Shown: positions 1-9,060 of the stretch, in pieces
Position numbering within the stretch: position 1 is the stretch's first letter
Layout of the letters: every line of letters starts with the position of its first letter
Origin: Prorocentrum cordatum
Lineage: Eukaryota > Sar > Dinophyceae > Prorocentrales > Prorocentraceae
Direction of reading: 5' to 3'
Length of the DNA stretch: 22,500 bases
Assembly (NCBI GenBank): GCA_963575745.1
Contig: CAUYUJ010015747.1
Coordinates: forward strand, 96,150 to 118,649
The notes under the pieces: generated by a model
What the model was told of the DNA's origin: nothing
What the model saw: only the letters and a program-made list of their open reading frames with translations
Database searches by the model: none
Program-made: the position numbers and the translations under genes

Positions 1-185
1 TCTATATGGATTCTGCCGCGGAAGCATCACCACTGGTGTGGATGGCAGATTAGCGGCGTGACCCTGCGCCACGGTGCTAGTCGCACCACTGATCGCGCTG
101 TTTGAAGTCACCCCTCTCTCGAGCAAACTGGCTCGCCGCTCGCTCTGAGCGAGCGACCTGGGCAAAGAAGTTGCAACAGAGCGGC

Positions 186-375
186 TCACTGTGGCGTTGC
201 TGCTGGACTCTGCCTCAACGTTCGGGCTGCTCCGTCCAGCGTGCGTGAAGCCTCGCGCTCGAGCGGGCCTCGCGGCTGCGACCCGCCCACGCAGCCCCCG
301 CCCTCTGCCTCGAGCACCACCGACAGCGTCTCGAACAGCTTCGCTCCCACCGTGTTGTGACGATCTATGTTCAGG
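186..375 (-). pseudogene. LINE A C-terminal tail beyond MITE 1
   Basis: Downstream of MITE 1 on the minus strand, the frame that entered the MITE resumes with LNIDRHNTVGAKLFETLSVV and continues into a Gly/Arg-rich tail ending at a stop at 186. The inserted length minus one TA is 180 bp, a multiple of three, so the two sides are still in the same frame. A stop codon inside the MITE (near 432) separates them. This supports one coding sequence broken by insertion. Positions 1-185 downstream show nothing I can name. Confidence 0.6.
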
Positions 376-557
376 TACTCCAGATTTCGTAATAAAAGGG
401 AGGGGGTCTGGACCCTCCAAGACAAGCCATTTCAGACCTCCCCCGCGGGAGAACCCTCCAAAACATCGCCCCCAGACCCCCCCAGGCCCTCCAAGATGGC
501 CTGGAAGAGACCCCCCCGAAATGTGACCCCCCTCCCTTTATTACGAAATCTGGAGTA
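376..557. mobile_element. MITE copy 1: TA-flanked inverted-repeat element
   Basis: A 182-bp unit starts TACTCCAGATTTCGTAATAA and ends with its inverse, CGAAATCTGGAGTA. Terminal inverted repeats are about 30 bp (CTCCAGATTTCGTAATAAAR then a GGGAGGGGG run). TA dinucleotides at both ends fit a TA target-site duplication, as in Tc1/mariner-type elements. The interior is C-rich on the plus strand with repeated CCCTCCAAGA motifs and has no transposase. It interrupts the minus-strand coding sequence of LINE A. Three more copies occur in the window; copy 3 is in this orientation and copies 2 and 4 are reversed. Confidence 0.85.
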
Positions 558-1170
558 GAGCGTCGCCATCTGGTCTGCCTGCTGCTTCTTCTTCTGCGCC
601 TTCGCGCGGCAGCGCTTCACGATCCGACTCGAGGTGCTGCACCGAGAGCCTGCTCACCACGTTGTTGAGCCGCCCCATGCTCTCGTCCACCGCCGTGGCC
701 ACGTCCTTCTCCAGCGTGCCCTTCTCCTTCGCCGCGCAGTACACGATCAGCGCCATGCAGACGTGGAGGTGATGTGCCCCTCGACCGCGGTAGTCTGGGG
801 CCGCACCCGACTCGGCCTCCTCCTTCATCTCCCTGCTGCGCTCGTCGTACAGCTTGCCAGCGCGCACCATCGCCTGCACGACTCCCGCCGTCACTGGGAC
901 GAACCGATTGCTGAAGACGCAGGCGCCGAGGTCGGCCACCTCTCGTGCCATGATCAGCAGCAGCTTGGCGCACGCATCCTGCAAGCCTTTGTGCCCCGTG
1001 CGCGTCTTCTTGGCCACGCCGCCGCCCTTCCTGGCGCCGCCTCCCGTGTCCTTGCCCTCTTCCCCGTCGGCCTGGCGCTTCGCCGCCGACTGGCTGTACC
1101 AGTCTGGGAGCTGCAACGCGCCGCCCGATCCCGAGCTGCTCGACATCGTCTCCTGCGGTCGCCTGCTCAC
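558..1170 (-). pseudogene. LINE A C-terminal domain, interrupted by MITE 1
   Basis: This open frame starts with SRRPQETMSSSSGSGG, then a basic Lys/Gly stretch (KKTRTGHKGLQDACAKLLL), a helical region, and GRGAHHLHVCMALIVY with a His-x-His motif. It ends in an acidic helix. I recall this layout, a Lys-rich linker followed by a helix bundle with a G-x-x-H-x-H-V motif, as common at the C-end of dinoflagellate LINE-like proteins, but I know no function for it. Near its end the sequence shifts to a frame reading AQKKKQQADQMATLY, which runs straight into MITE 1. After the MITE, 186-375 continues with NIDRHNTVGAKLFETLSVVL. Confidence 0.65.
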
Positions 1171-1179
1171 GTACTCGCA

Positions 1180-1882
1180 GCACGGAAATCCTCCAAGGGA
1201 GATGTTCTCGGAGCTGCGTGCACAACTCTGGAAAGTCGTGTGCCGAAAAATCGCAACACGGACCGTCTAAACAGCCAGCAGACAATTCGGAAACCAGGGC
1301 CGACGGGCCTTTCGTGAAACAGTGTTTTCGCCTGCGAGATCCCTGCAAGTGTCGATATGCAGTCTCACGGGTCGAGAAAACTTGGGAACAGCAAATGCAG
1401 ACACTAGTCTTTGTTAAAACAGAGGCGAGGTTTCTAACGTGATGGGCGAAACGTAAATGATTTAGGAGGCCTTTCTTCGTATGGAAATTACATCCACACG
1501 AGACTCCCTCAGAACTCACCCACCACTTAAAATCCCTCACCTCCTCGGTCTGGGGGGCAGGAGCAGGGGGAGTGGCACCCGCAGCAGCAGAGGTAGACGC
1601 CAAGGAAAGAGGGGGCCCCAGATCAGGAGGGGGGATCCTAACCGCCAATTGTTGCTGACGAATTTCCTGGAAAGCAATTCGACTAAAATCCTCACAGGCC
1701 TCACTATCCCTAAACAACTCGAGATTAGACGCGAAAGCTCCAAGGATACTATACTCCAGTCGCCCTGCCGCGAACGTGAGATCCCTCACAATCTGGAACA
1801 CAAACGGCGAGGCATATCCAGTAGGTTGACCATAACGGACCTGGGGGTACTGGGAGCACGCGGGGATGTCACCAAAGAGCAC
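1180..1882 (-). pseudogene. LINE A zinc-finger region (two C2H2-like fingers)
   Basis: From 1882 the minus strand is open and gives a Pro/Ala-rich segment (residues 80-115) followed by two zinc-binding motifs. Finger 1 lies near residues 129-148 (CGCNFHTKKGLLNHL, then FAHH). Finger 2 lies near residues 162-188 (CICCSQVFSTRETAYRHL, then a later Cys), at about 1315-1498. Such fingers in LINE proteins are thought to bind nucleic acid. The same frame stays open as far as 617, but below about 1170 it becomes Arg/Gly-rich shadow sequence. The biologically plausible protein switches there to the frame that encodes the C-terminal domain. A frameshift near 1165-1185 is therefore inferred. Confidence 0.7.
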
Positions 1883-2078
1883 ACATAACTTGCAGATGTC
1901 ATTGGGGCTTGGATGCCCAACTCTTATACATGTTCAGACGTCTCATCCTCAAGTCGAGCCAACTCTCTCCGAAACGCCAGTGACGAAGCAACTGCACAGT
2001 GTTCAATTGTTTTGGATGCGCTCCGTCCCAGTCGGCGGCTTCACCAAGCATGGCCACCTTGCAATGTCCAGCTACAGC
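1883..2078 (-). pseudogene. LINE A post-thumb segment
   Basis: Between the end of the RT frame and the next open stretch, the minus strand reads RHWRFGESWLDLRMRRLNMY in a third frame, followed by a stop and then the start of the zinc-finger stretch. The pattern of a Trp, then an L-x-x-RRL and an aromatic residue is usual just after the thumb of dinoflagellate LINE proteins. This short block ties the RT and zinc-finger parts into one element. The frame is not continuous with either neighbour. Confidence 0.55.
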
Positions 2079-3107
2079 TTAGTCTAGCCTGCCACAGTCC
2101 GTACCCGTGACTGCGAACCCCTCCAGCCTTGTATAGAGGGTGTTCACCACAAAAGCTTGCAGTAAACTGCGGCGCATGCGGTATGGAATCCCTGCGAGGC
2201 TCCAAACACAGCCAAGCGACCAAAAACTGCCTCGTGCGGCTCGAATGCGGTTATCAATTTCATGTTGACAGCTCTCCCTTTGTACTAAATACGGCCCCAG
2301 GCACCTACATCTATCTTTAGCAACCCCTTCCAGTCCTTGGTCGACCCGCCTCCTAAGCAACTGCTTAAACTGATCACGATGCTGGCAGAAGTAGAAGAGG
2401 AATTCCTGCTTGCCAGGATTTTGGGCGAATCCAGCGGTGGCGGGCCATTCGTCCAACCTCTCATCTACTCTGCGGAGCAACTGGATAAACTCACTGAACG
2501 TCGCCTTAGGTGTGGCCAACATAGTCTTACACATATCATCATCATACTTAGTTAAACTACCCTCCGCGCTCCATGGTCTCCAGGTAGCCGTAAGAGCGCG
2601 GGCTTGGGGGTCAAAACCACTCAGGGAGCGGTTCCAGGCCATCACAGGCCATCGACACCAATCCAGAAAACAGCGGACAATAGTCGGGTCACCCATTGCG
2701 CCCCCTCGGGTAGTTTTGAGTGTGATACTGCGGTCCTCGCCTTGCAAGGTTACTACACTTGTCTGTAAACGCTGCATGCATAACGAAGTTTCCTCCGCCT
2801 CCGTCCCGCGCTCCACCGCCGACTACATATCCTGCCATCGCGTAGACGCAAACGCGTTCGTCATATCTTTAAACCACACGCAGTGTGTCTTGCCGCTCTG
2901 TCGGAGGCGCCAGGTCAGACAATTCACTACTAAAATAGCCTCCTCCCTCCTGCGATGGCGATGGAAACCGTGCTCGACATTGGTCGGCGATACCTTCACG
3001 CGAGTGGCGAAAAGAGCTTTCCCGATCGTGGGTAAAATGTGTATAACTCGACGCCCCTTCGGGCCAGGGGTGGACTTCTTCAAAAGACCTGCTCCGCGGG
3101 ACCATTG
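2079..3107 (-). pseudogene. LINE A reverse transcriptase, frameshifted
   Basis: The reverse transcriptase core would copy the element's RNA at the nicked target. The 2823-3083 segment carries the fingers (GPKGRRVIHILPTIGKALF), then HGF followed by REEAILVVN, and motif A as FKDMTNAFAST with the catalytic Asp. The 2079-2816 segment, in another frame, carries TTRGGAMGDP (motif B region) and KYDDDMCKT (motif C, where YxDD is expected, near 2546). It continues with NPGKQEFLFYF (motif D/E), RCLGPYL and a thumb-like stretch (EIDNRIRAARGSFW, then RRSLLQAFVVNTLY). The catalytic Asp residues survive, but the frame breaks near 2820 and at 2079 make this a pseudogene. The order and spacing of motifs make the family call firm. 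Confidence 0.88.
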
Positions 3108-4064
3108 TCAATACAGGGGCACGCAATCATAAGCTCTCATCTTGCTCAAGCCAAGGCGGAGTAACAAATTAATCTCGTTCATCGGGGGAAGGGCGAGAGA
3201 CCCCATCCCCCGACGCTGGGTCATCCTCCAGTTGGGCAAAATCAGCATCAGCCAGATCTCGCAAGGCAGAGTGCCAGGCGGGACAGCGCGCCTCTTGGGC
3301 GCGAGGCAAAGGTGACGCTTCAGCTTCCTAATGTCATCGCCGACAAGCTCCTTGAGCTCCTCTACGTCGACGTCCTCATAGCGGGTCCCTTCTCTCTGCT
3401 GCCTCCACTCGTCCCACTGGATCTCATGAGCCTTCATGCCTCCCAAGTGGCCCTCCTTCTGCCAGGTGTCCAGCCACTCCGCCGCGGACGGCGGCGCAGG
3501 CGCGAAGAGTCTGCCGTCGCGCCTCTTGGGCTCATACCTGCAGTAAGCGGCCACCCTGCACGCCCGCGTAGCCTCAGCCTGACGGTTCCGCCGCCAAGCA
3601 GAGTCCGCCTCCTCCATCAGCGCAGCACGTCGTTGTCGGTTGTGTTGCCTGCGCTTGATGGCGAGCGCCTTGGAGATCGCCTTCAGCTCCTCGTCGATGC
3701 GACCTGCCGCCTCCTCCGTCAGGCCGAGCTTGCTGCCTCTCAGCTGGACCCGCTCGCGGAGGAGGCGGCGCCTCTCCGCAGCGAACGACGACCAGGGCTC
3801 ACCTAGTCCCTGCTGCTTGCCGAAGTGCTTGCTCGCCACTGTGTGGACACACTTCCCCAAAGCCTCGAAAATCGTATCAGGTGAGTCCCAATCAATCAGG
3901 GAAGGGGAAGAGATGGAATCGCCAATCGTACGTCCGATAAGAACGGCTCCTGTCCTCGGCCAGTGCGCACTGCTTCCATCATAGCCGTCTGATCCCACCT
4001 CGTAACTTCTGCCGTCATCTCGGCGAGGTTCGGCGTGCCGTACTTGCGGTACTCGATGCAGCAC
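3108..4064 (-). pseudogene. LINE A linker between endonuclease and reverse transcriptase
   Basis: An open stretch that overlaps the end of the endonuclease frame and continues toward the reverse transcriptase. It is rich in Arg, Glu and Ala, with long helical or coiled-coil-like charged runs (ERRRLLRERVQLRG, AAGRIDEELKAISKAL, IKRRQHNRQRRAAL). It ends with LKRHLCLAPKRRAVPPG and then PCEIWLMLI, which resembles the segment just before the fingers of LINE reverse transcriptases (a K-x-x-A-PP...P-x-E-x-W pattern). The first ~40 residues are a shifted reading of the endonuclease end, so the true linker begins near 3940. No catalytic motif is expected. The role is inferred only from position and composition. 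Confidence 0.7.
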
Positions 4065-4890
4065 TGGATGGGGAGATGGTCCTTCGGCGGTGTGCCCTTG
4101 ATTGCCTGGAGCTTCGCCCCCAGCGACGGCAGGACCTGGCAGCTACGCACCAGCGGGCGTATGCCCTGCGGCAGGACCATGTAGTCAATGCGGCTGGACC
4201 CCTTCTCCCCATAGAACGTGTCAATCACTCTCACCGTCGCATTGCCGAGGTACAGGTGGTGGGCATCGCATCGCTCCCGTAGTCGAGAATCAGCCCCGTC
4301 CTTAATCCGCTCACGCGTGGGGGCGCCCACCACCTTAGGAGACATATGTTCCAGTTCACCCTTCATCCCAACATTGTATCCGACACCGTCGTTCAAGTCC
4401 ATGTATATCACTGGGGTGCATCTCGCAGGAACACACGCGAGTACACCAGCGAGCCAGCTGATCCGTAGTTTGCAGATCCCCAGATATTGGCTGCGCTTCC
4501 GAGTCCTCCCCTGCGGCGGAAAATACATACTCACAGCCAGCACATCCACATTCTGAAACTTCGCTCGCGCTGCCAGCGCTCTGCCTGGCGCGCCTGGAGG
4601 GCCAGGCCACGTGCGTTTCACCGCATCGTTGCCCGCTCCGGGAGGAAGCCCAATGGCTACCCCGCACGCTGAATTACTGTACGGTGCGGGTCGCCTCCCT
4701 CCCTCACAAGGCGCCTCCAGGACAATCCTGCCTCCTGCCCTTCTGCCGTGAACCTGCCCGTCAGCACCGCTGCGAGCCGTCTTCGTTCCCTCCAGCTGGA
4801 CTCCCGAAATTGCGGTACTCATCCATTATCTCTTCCAGTCGATCGGCTCGACTCGCCCAGCACGGGTTCCAACCCACACATCGCAAGTAC
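3896..4890 (-). pseudogene. LINE A endonuclease/exonuclease/phosphatase-type domain, frameshifted
   Basis: The domain would nick genomic DNA to start target-primed reverse transcription. The N-terminal strand (RCVGWNP, then RLEEIMDE) is read in one frame around 4761-4890. The rest is in another frame at 3896-4822, so there is a frameshift near 4820. Motifs in order are VQLEGT, GGRIVLEA, CGVAIGLP, YFPPQGRTR, IYMDLNDG, SSRIDYMVLP and DHLPIQCC. These fit the metal-binding and catalytic motifs of the family: an N in the first strand, the D and N of the DLND loop, the D of RIDY, and the terminal D-H pair. The usual GDFN is YMDLND and the usual SDH is KDH here. The assignment to the fold is good; it is inactive as it stands because of the frameshift. 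Confidence 0.85.
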
Positions 4891-5035
4891 TGGGGGGCCG
4901 CAGCGCCGCCATCAGTAGCGGCCTGGCTGGCCGCCTCCATCATGCCACACAGTCATGTGTTGCGGCCCGAAAGCAAGGAACCATCTCGGGTGCGCTTCCT
5001 GCCTGCAAACCGCATGCCTTGGGCCCGGCAGGCTG
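4891..5035. other. Unassigned spacer upstream of LINE A
   Basis: GC-rich sequence between the first recognisable endonuclease residues and the triplet array. It may be the LINE A N-terminal region or 5-prime untranslated region. No motif supports either choice. Confidence 0.4.
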
Positions 5036-5695
<660 letters not shown>

Positions 5696-6302
5696 TGAGG
5701 CCCTTTACAGCCAGAGCGATCCGTGACAGCTAGCTTATCGCAGACGAGGTGCTTTACAACCAACACGCTTTAGGTTGCGATGTGCGCTCCTTGCGTGGGG
5801 GCAGGGGGACTTGTCATGATAGGGGGGACCTGTCGCATGATTCTCGTTTGCGTGGTTGGAAGCAGGCCTTCCTGGTTGTGAAGTAGCCCTACGGGGGGAC
5901 CCGTGCTGGTTGTAAAAGTGCCCCTGTTGCTTGTAAAGTGCCGTTCTGGTTGTAAAGAAACCTGCTCGCCCCTCCTCCCCCCCTCCTCCCTCGAAATGGG
6001 GGCGGGGGGGGAGGGGGAAGGGTGGATCGAGCATCGAGCATGGAGGATCGAAGAGGGAGACGGGGGAGGGGAGCTGGGGAAGGAGGAGGAGGAATGGAAT
6101 GGAACGGAACGGAATGCCCTGGCGGGGATAATGCACAGCACTAAATAGTGAGCTCACACTCACTTTACGGACCTCGAGCTGAGGCTTCCTTGTCACGATT
6201 CCTCTCCACAGCTGCAAACCGCACCTCGTGTGGAGGGGCGGCCCCTGATGCCGACGGAGTATTTCCCACTGTAGAGTCAGACAGCGGGAGACTGCTACAG
6301 GG
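5696..6302. other. Gene-free stretch with short repeats and a purine-rich block
   Basis: No protein-like frame is convincing. At about 5868-5965 a short degenerate repeat built on CTGGTTGTAAA recurs four times at roughly 20-25 bp spacing. At about 5975-6115 a polypyrimidine stretch is followed by G-runs (GGGGGCGGGGGGGAGGGGG) that could form a G-quadruplex. Then come GATCGAG-type repeats (6025-6050) and a GGAAT/GGAAC pentamer run (6091-6113). Nothing is recognised from 6140 to 6302. Confidence 0.6.
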
Positions 6303-6623
6303 TTAGGATTTCGTCAAACGCTTAGGGGCCAACCGAGCAAGGGGAACAGTACAAGCGAGAAACGCCCGACACTTGCGATTTGGCGGCTTTCCCTGGTGAA
6401 GCCGCTTTATGACCTCCTGACCCTTCTTGGTGGGAGGCATACAAGGGCCAGCCAACTTCAAAGTACGACCCTGGGACCACCCTCCACACTTCGAACAGAC
6501 ATAGCCGTGCTTCTCAGGGATCGCAGTCGCCACATCAACCGAGGCAGGATTCCGAGAGGGGCCGGCCGCAACGACGAGGTGCCCCTGGGGATCTTTGAGC
6601 AGTTCAGCTAGAAGAGGGGACAC
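6303..6623 (-). pseudogene. LINE B C-terminal zinc knuckle
   Basis: The frame of the RNase H C-terminal part continues to a stop at 6303. It includes GYVCSKCGGWSQGRTLKLAG, then PCMPPTKKGQ and RLHQGKPPNRK. The pattern C-x-x-CGG...L..PC...G...RL..G..P matches the terminal zinc-binding tail of RNase H-containing dinoflagellate LINEs, and a similar pattern ends LINE C near 21668. I infer nucleic-acid binding only from the motif. This block is the best-preserved part of LINE B. Confidence 0.7.
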
Positions 6624-7250
6624 TCCACGACAGCCAGTCTTCTCTAACTGCGAACGATTGTTCCCGCCTAGTTGCAGGCAGCGCCCGCGGTGGAGTCCAG
6701 CAGGTCCGTCTTCCCACTGGTGCCGGCCTATTTTCGTGCAGGACCTGCCGCGACGCGCAGCTCGGGGGGGCCTGGGCCACCTGAGATCCTTCTAAAACAG
6801 CGGCAGCGTTGCAGCAGCAACCTTGACGAAATTGCTCGCTCTCTCGCGGGCGAGGTTGAACGAGGAAAGGAACTGGGGGTCCGCGCCCTCGTGGCACACC
6901 AGTGCCTTCTGAGCATGATGATCGACAACTGAATCCGCAGCTGCAAACTCTCTCTCGCATGCATCAGAGATGGCATCGATGGCCTCCTGAGATCTATGGG
7001 CTTTCACATGCCTTACCTCCTGGAGCCACTCAGTGCCTTCAAGAGAGAGCGCGGAGTGACGGATACCAGCGAATTTCGACGAGGCCGCAGCCTGTCAACT
7101 CACACTGCGCTGTGGTATCTTGATCGCTGTCGTGCAATCCGCTCCGAGCACCGACGGACGATTCGCCACCCGGCCGCACAGGGCAGCTCCTACATATGCT
7201 CATACATCGCGGGCGTCCGAGGAGAGGTGCCGTGGACCACTCCACGCAAG
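6624..7250 (-). pseudogene. LINE B RNase H, middle and C-terminal part
   Basis: After MITE 2 the minus strand reads HGTSPRTPAMYEH in one frame, then shifts by one base to AYVGAALCGRVANRP and SVLGADCTTAIK (second or third acidic motif). One TGA follows at about 7099. It then continues to EWLQEVRHVKAHRSQEAIDA and FAAADSVVDHHAQKALVCHE. VKAHR and the AAD-x-x-D-x-x-A motif are the usual C-terminal RNase H signature; the normal Asn before AD is lost. A stop at 6792-6794 separates this from the last part, but the frame is unchanged down to 6303. The domain would remove RNA from the cDNA hybrid, but it is inactive here. Confidence 0.8.
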
Positions 7251-7287
7251 ACTCCCACCACTTGGTGTGCCTCGCCACTTGCAGGTA
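7251..7287. repeat. 37-bp direct repeat, left copy
   Basis: This copy begins ACTCCCACCACTTGGTGTGC and ends GGTA, where the TA is also the MITE 2 border. It differs from the copy at 7468-7504 at one base. Confidence 0.9.
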
Positions 7288-7467
7288 CTCCAGATTTCGT
7301 AATAAAGGGAGGGGGGTCTCATTTCGGGGGGGGTCTCTTTCAGGCTATCTTGGAGGGCCTGGGGGGTCTGGGGACGATGTTTTTGAGGGTTCTCCCACGG
7401 GGGAGGTCTGAAATGGCTTGTCTTGGAGGGTCCAGACCCCCTCCCTTTTATTACGAAATCTGGAGTA
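7286..7467. mobile_element. MITE copy 2: TA-flanked inverted-repeat element in LINE B RNase H
   Basis: A 182-bp unit starts TACTCCAGATTTCGTAATAA and ends CGAAATCTGGAGTA, in the opposite orientation to copy 1. Terminal inverted repeats are about 30 bp and the interior is G-rich on this strand. It splits the LINE B RNase H sequence. Uniquely among the four copies, it sits between two near-identical 37-bp direct repeats. Confidence 0.85.
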
Positions 7468-7504
7468 ACTGCCACCACTTGGTGTGCCTCGCCACTTGCA
7501 GGTA
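7468..7504. repeat. 37-bp direct repeat, right copy
   Basis: This copy begins ACTGCCACCACTTGGTGTGC immediately after MITE 2 and ends GGTA. With the left copy it suggests a tandem duplication of RNase H sequence, with the MITE at the junction TA. Confidence 0.9.
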
Positions 7505-7507
7505 GCA

Positions 7508-7822
7508 CTACAACCCCGCCCAAACTGCTCTCGAGAGCGCTCGGAGAGGGGGCTGATAGCAAGAGCCGTCTCAGGCAAGGCGGAGCACGGGCTTAGTGGA
7601 CAGGTTAGCAATCGCCTCAGGATCCATGTCTAGTGGGTCGCCAACAGCATCAAACAAGTGAACCTCGGCCAACGTGCGGGGTGCTGGCAACGCACTATCA
7701 GGATACACAACAATGCCTCGGGTGAAAATTTCGAGGTCGGGATCCTCTAGCGCAGCCTGGATGTGTTCGGGCGTGGCACCATAATCTTCTCGCGCCTGCT
7801 TGACATCAAATATCGTGTACGT
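7508..7822 (-). pseudogene. LINE B segment leading into RNase H
   Basis: In the same frame as the previous block, the minus strand reads IFDVKQAREDYGATPEHIQA, continues through an acidic stretch with LFDAVGDPLDMDPEAIANL, and meets a stop at 7571-7573. Immediately after that stop comes DGSCYQPPLRALSRAVWAGL, which matches the first strand of RNase H (T-DGS, then R-A-x-W-A), with the first catalytic Asp present. Another stop follows at 7508-7510. The protein-like composition and the position before the other RNase H motifs support the call. Confidence 0.7.
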
Positions 7823-8189
7823 TTAAAGCCTATGACGGAGTGTGTCGACCTGTCCGCGTTCGCACAAACCGTCAGTCGCGTAACCCGTCAAACGACCTTT
7901 TTCTTTTGTCCACGCTCCACTGCACGCACAGCGCTTGATTAAACACTTGGCATGCCGACCCAGACCCTTGGCTTTTGGCCCCACACGGTCCCGAATGAGA
8001 TCCAAGGTGGCCCTCTGTCCTGGGGTGGCCTAATTTGGCTGCTGGTGCCAGCTCGTGCTGGCGGTGAATTCTTATCTCTAGCATATCGGCTAGCAGTGAT
8101 GGAGGGGTCTGATCAATATGAACGGTGAGCCCGTTATGGTCATTCCATTGCAAAGGACCTAGAACCCCCCAGCCCGCCCTTTGGAGCAC
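7823..8189 (-). pseudogene. LINE B post-RT segment with degenerate zinc-like motif
   Basis: From 8189 the minus strand reads QRAGWGVLGPLQWNDHNG, then shifts to the frame of 7823-8005 (LIRDRVGPKAKGLGRHAK). It ends with DGLCERGQVDTLRHRL and a stop at 7823. The C-x-x-(C/G)...DT-x-x-HR-(L/W) pattern is the remnant of the Cys/His segment usually placed between the RT thumb and RNase H in such LINEs. The second Cys is replaced by Gly, so metal binding is probably lost. Reading resumes in the same frame below 7823. Confidence 0.6.
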
Positions 8190-8396
8190 ATGAGGAGGAG
8201 GGGCAGGCGGAGGAGGAGGATGAGGAGGAAGAGAAGGATGATGACGAGGAGGAGGAGGAGGAGGAGGAGGAGGAGGAGGAGGAGGAGGAGGAGGAGGAGG
8301 AGGAGGAGGAGGAGAGGGGGAGGAGGAGGATGAGGAGGACGATGCTGATGATGATGATGATGATGATGAGGAGGAGACGGAAAATGATTCATAATA
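8190..8396. repeat. GGA microsatellite abutting LINE B
   Basis: GGA triplets with a few GAT and GAA variants run from about 8192 to 8330, followed by GAT triplets (8341-8366) and a mixed tail. LINE B ends at its left border. Confidence 0.95.
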
Positions 8397-8775
8397 ATCA
8401 GACGAATGCGACTATTACTCGTATTATTTATCACCATAATACTACTACCACAGAAATTAAGAAACCAAGGTACTCATACTAAGACGACGAATGCGACTAA
8501 TACGAATGCGACTGCTAATGATAACACTATTTTTGCGAAGACGACTGGTAAGACTGATACGACTAATACTAATAATACGCATACAACTACGGCGACACGA
8601 ATCACACTACGATTAATAATACCACACGTAATACCAATGAGAACGCGACTCGGACTAAAACTAATGATGATAATACTTCTACGCAGCATACGAACACTAA
8701 CACGAATACTACTCATACTAAGCGCAATACTAATAGTGTTCGTACTGCTCCTATTATTATTATTATTAATAATAA
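8397..8775. repeat. Degenerate triplet-phased tract (ACT/AAT/ACG), left
   Basis: Sequence made of triplets such as ACT, AAT, ACG, GCG and ATT in a kept 3-bp phase, but without a long perfect run. It ends with an ATT/AAT run. Open frames on both strands are by-products of the phase and composition. It resembles the tract at 10030-10800. Confidence 0.75.
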
Positions 8776-8931
8776 TATCCGTAAGGGCTTCGCCCCCTGC
8801 CGCCGGCCCCCTCTCTCGGAGAATGGGCCATGGAAGAGCTAAGTCATGAGGCTTTGGCGCTGTCGCGCAGCAGTATCGGAACTTCATGCGAGGCCGATTC
8901 GCAATCGGCAAAACCAACTGATCACAAGAGG

Positions 8932-9060
8932 GGTTACCACACAGGGCGATTGGTAAGACGTGTATGGTTTACGAGCTTGGTTACCACACCTTGGGATTAA
9001 AGGGCCGAGGGAGTACTCGCAGTTTGGGTTACCACGCCTTGCGATGGATGTCCGTGAGGG
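8932..9060. repeat. Degenerate ~48-bp tandem repeat
   Basis: GGTTACCAC recurs at 8932, 8979 and 9027 (spacing 47 and 48), followed each time by a similar stretch such as ACCTTGGGATT. The third unit runs into the 73-bp array. Confidence 0.7.

Larger units (their letters stand above)
186..4890 (-). mobile_element. LINE A: decayed non-LTR retrotransposon (EN-RT-zinc finger type)
   Basis: A single minus-strand retroelement relic whose domains occur in the expected order: apurinic-type endonuclease, basic linker, reverse transcriptase, C2H2-like zinc fingers and a charged C-terminal domain. LINEs of this kind nick target DNA with the endonuclease and prime cDNA synthesis on the nicked end. The domains are recognisable by motif but are split over about eight reading-frame segments by frameshifts and stops, so it cannot make a full protein. 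A 182-bp inverted-repeat element interrupts the C-terminal part. No RNase H is visible, unlike the other two LINE relics in the window. The upstream edge is unclear between 4890 and a triplet microsatellite that begins at 5036. Neither a poly-A tail nor a target-site duplication could be identified. Confidence 0.85.
6303..8189 (-). mobile_element. LINE B: 5-prime-truncated non-LTR retrotransposon relic with RNase H
   Basis: A minus-strand relic that keeps only the 3-prime half of a LINE: a post-RT zinc-like segment, RNase H and a C-terminal zinc knuckle. The endonuclease and RT are missing. The upstream edge, at about 8189, runs straight into a GGA array. The reading frame is broken by several stops and frameshifts and by MITE 2. 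The presence of RNase H and a C-terminal knuckle separates it from LINE A and links it to LINE C. Confidence 0.8.

Noticed and set aside
376-557. The TA-flanked elements as introners (intron-forming transposons)
   Set aside because: A clean cut at the TA borders would give CT...AG ends rather than GT...AG. An internal GTAATA...CTGGAG splice would leave 13 extra bases and shift the LINE frame. Not excluded at other loci.
617-1165. Continuation of the zinc-finger frame below about 1170
   Set aside because: The product becomes Arg/Gly-rich, while another frame in the same place gives the recognisable C-terminal LINE domain.
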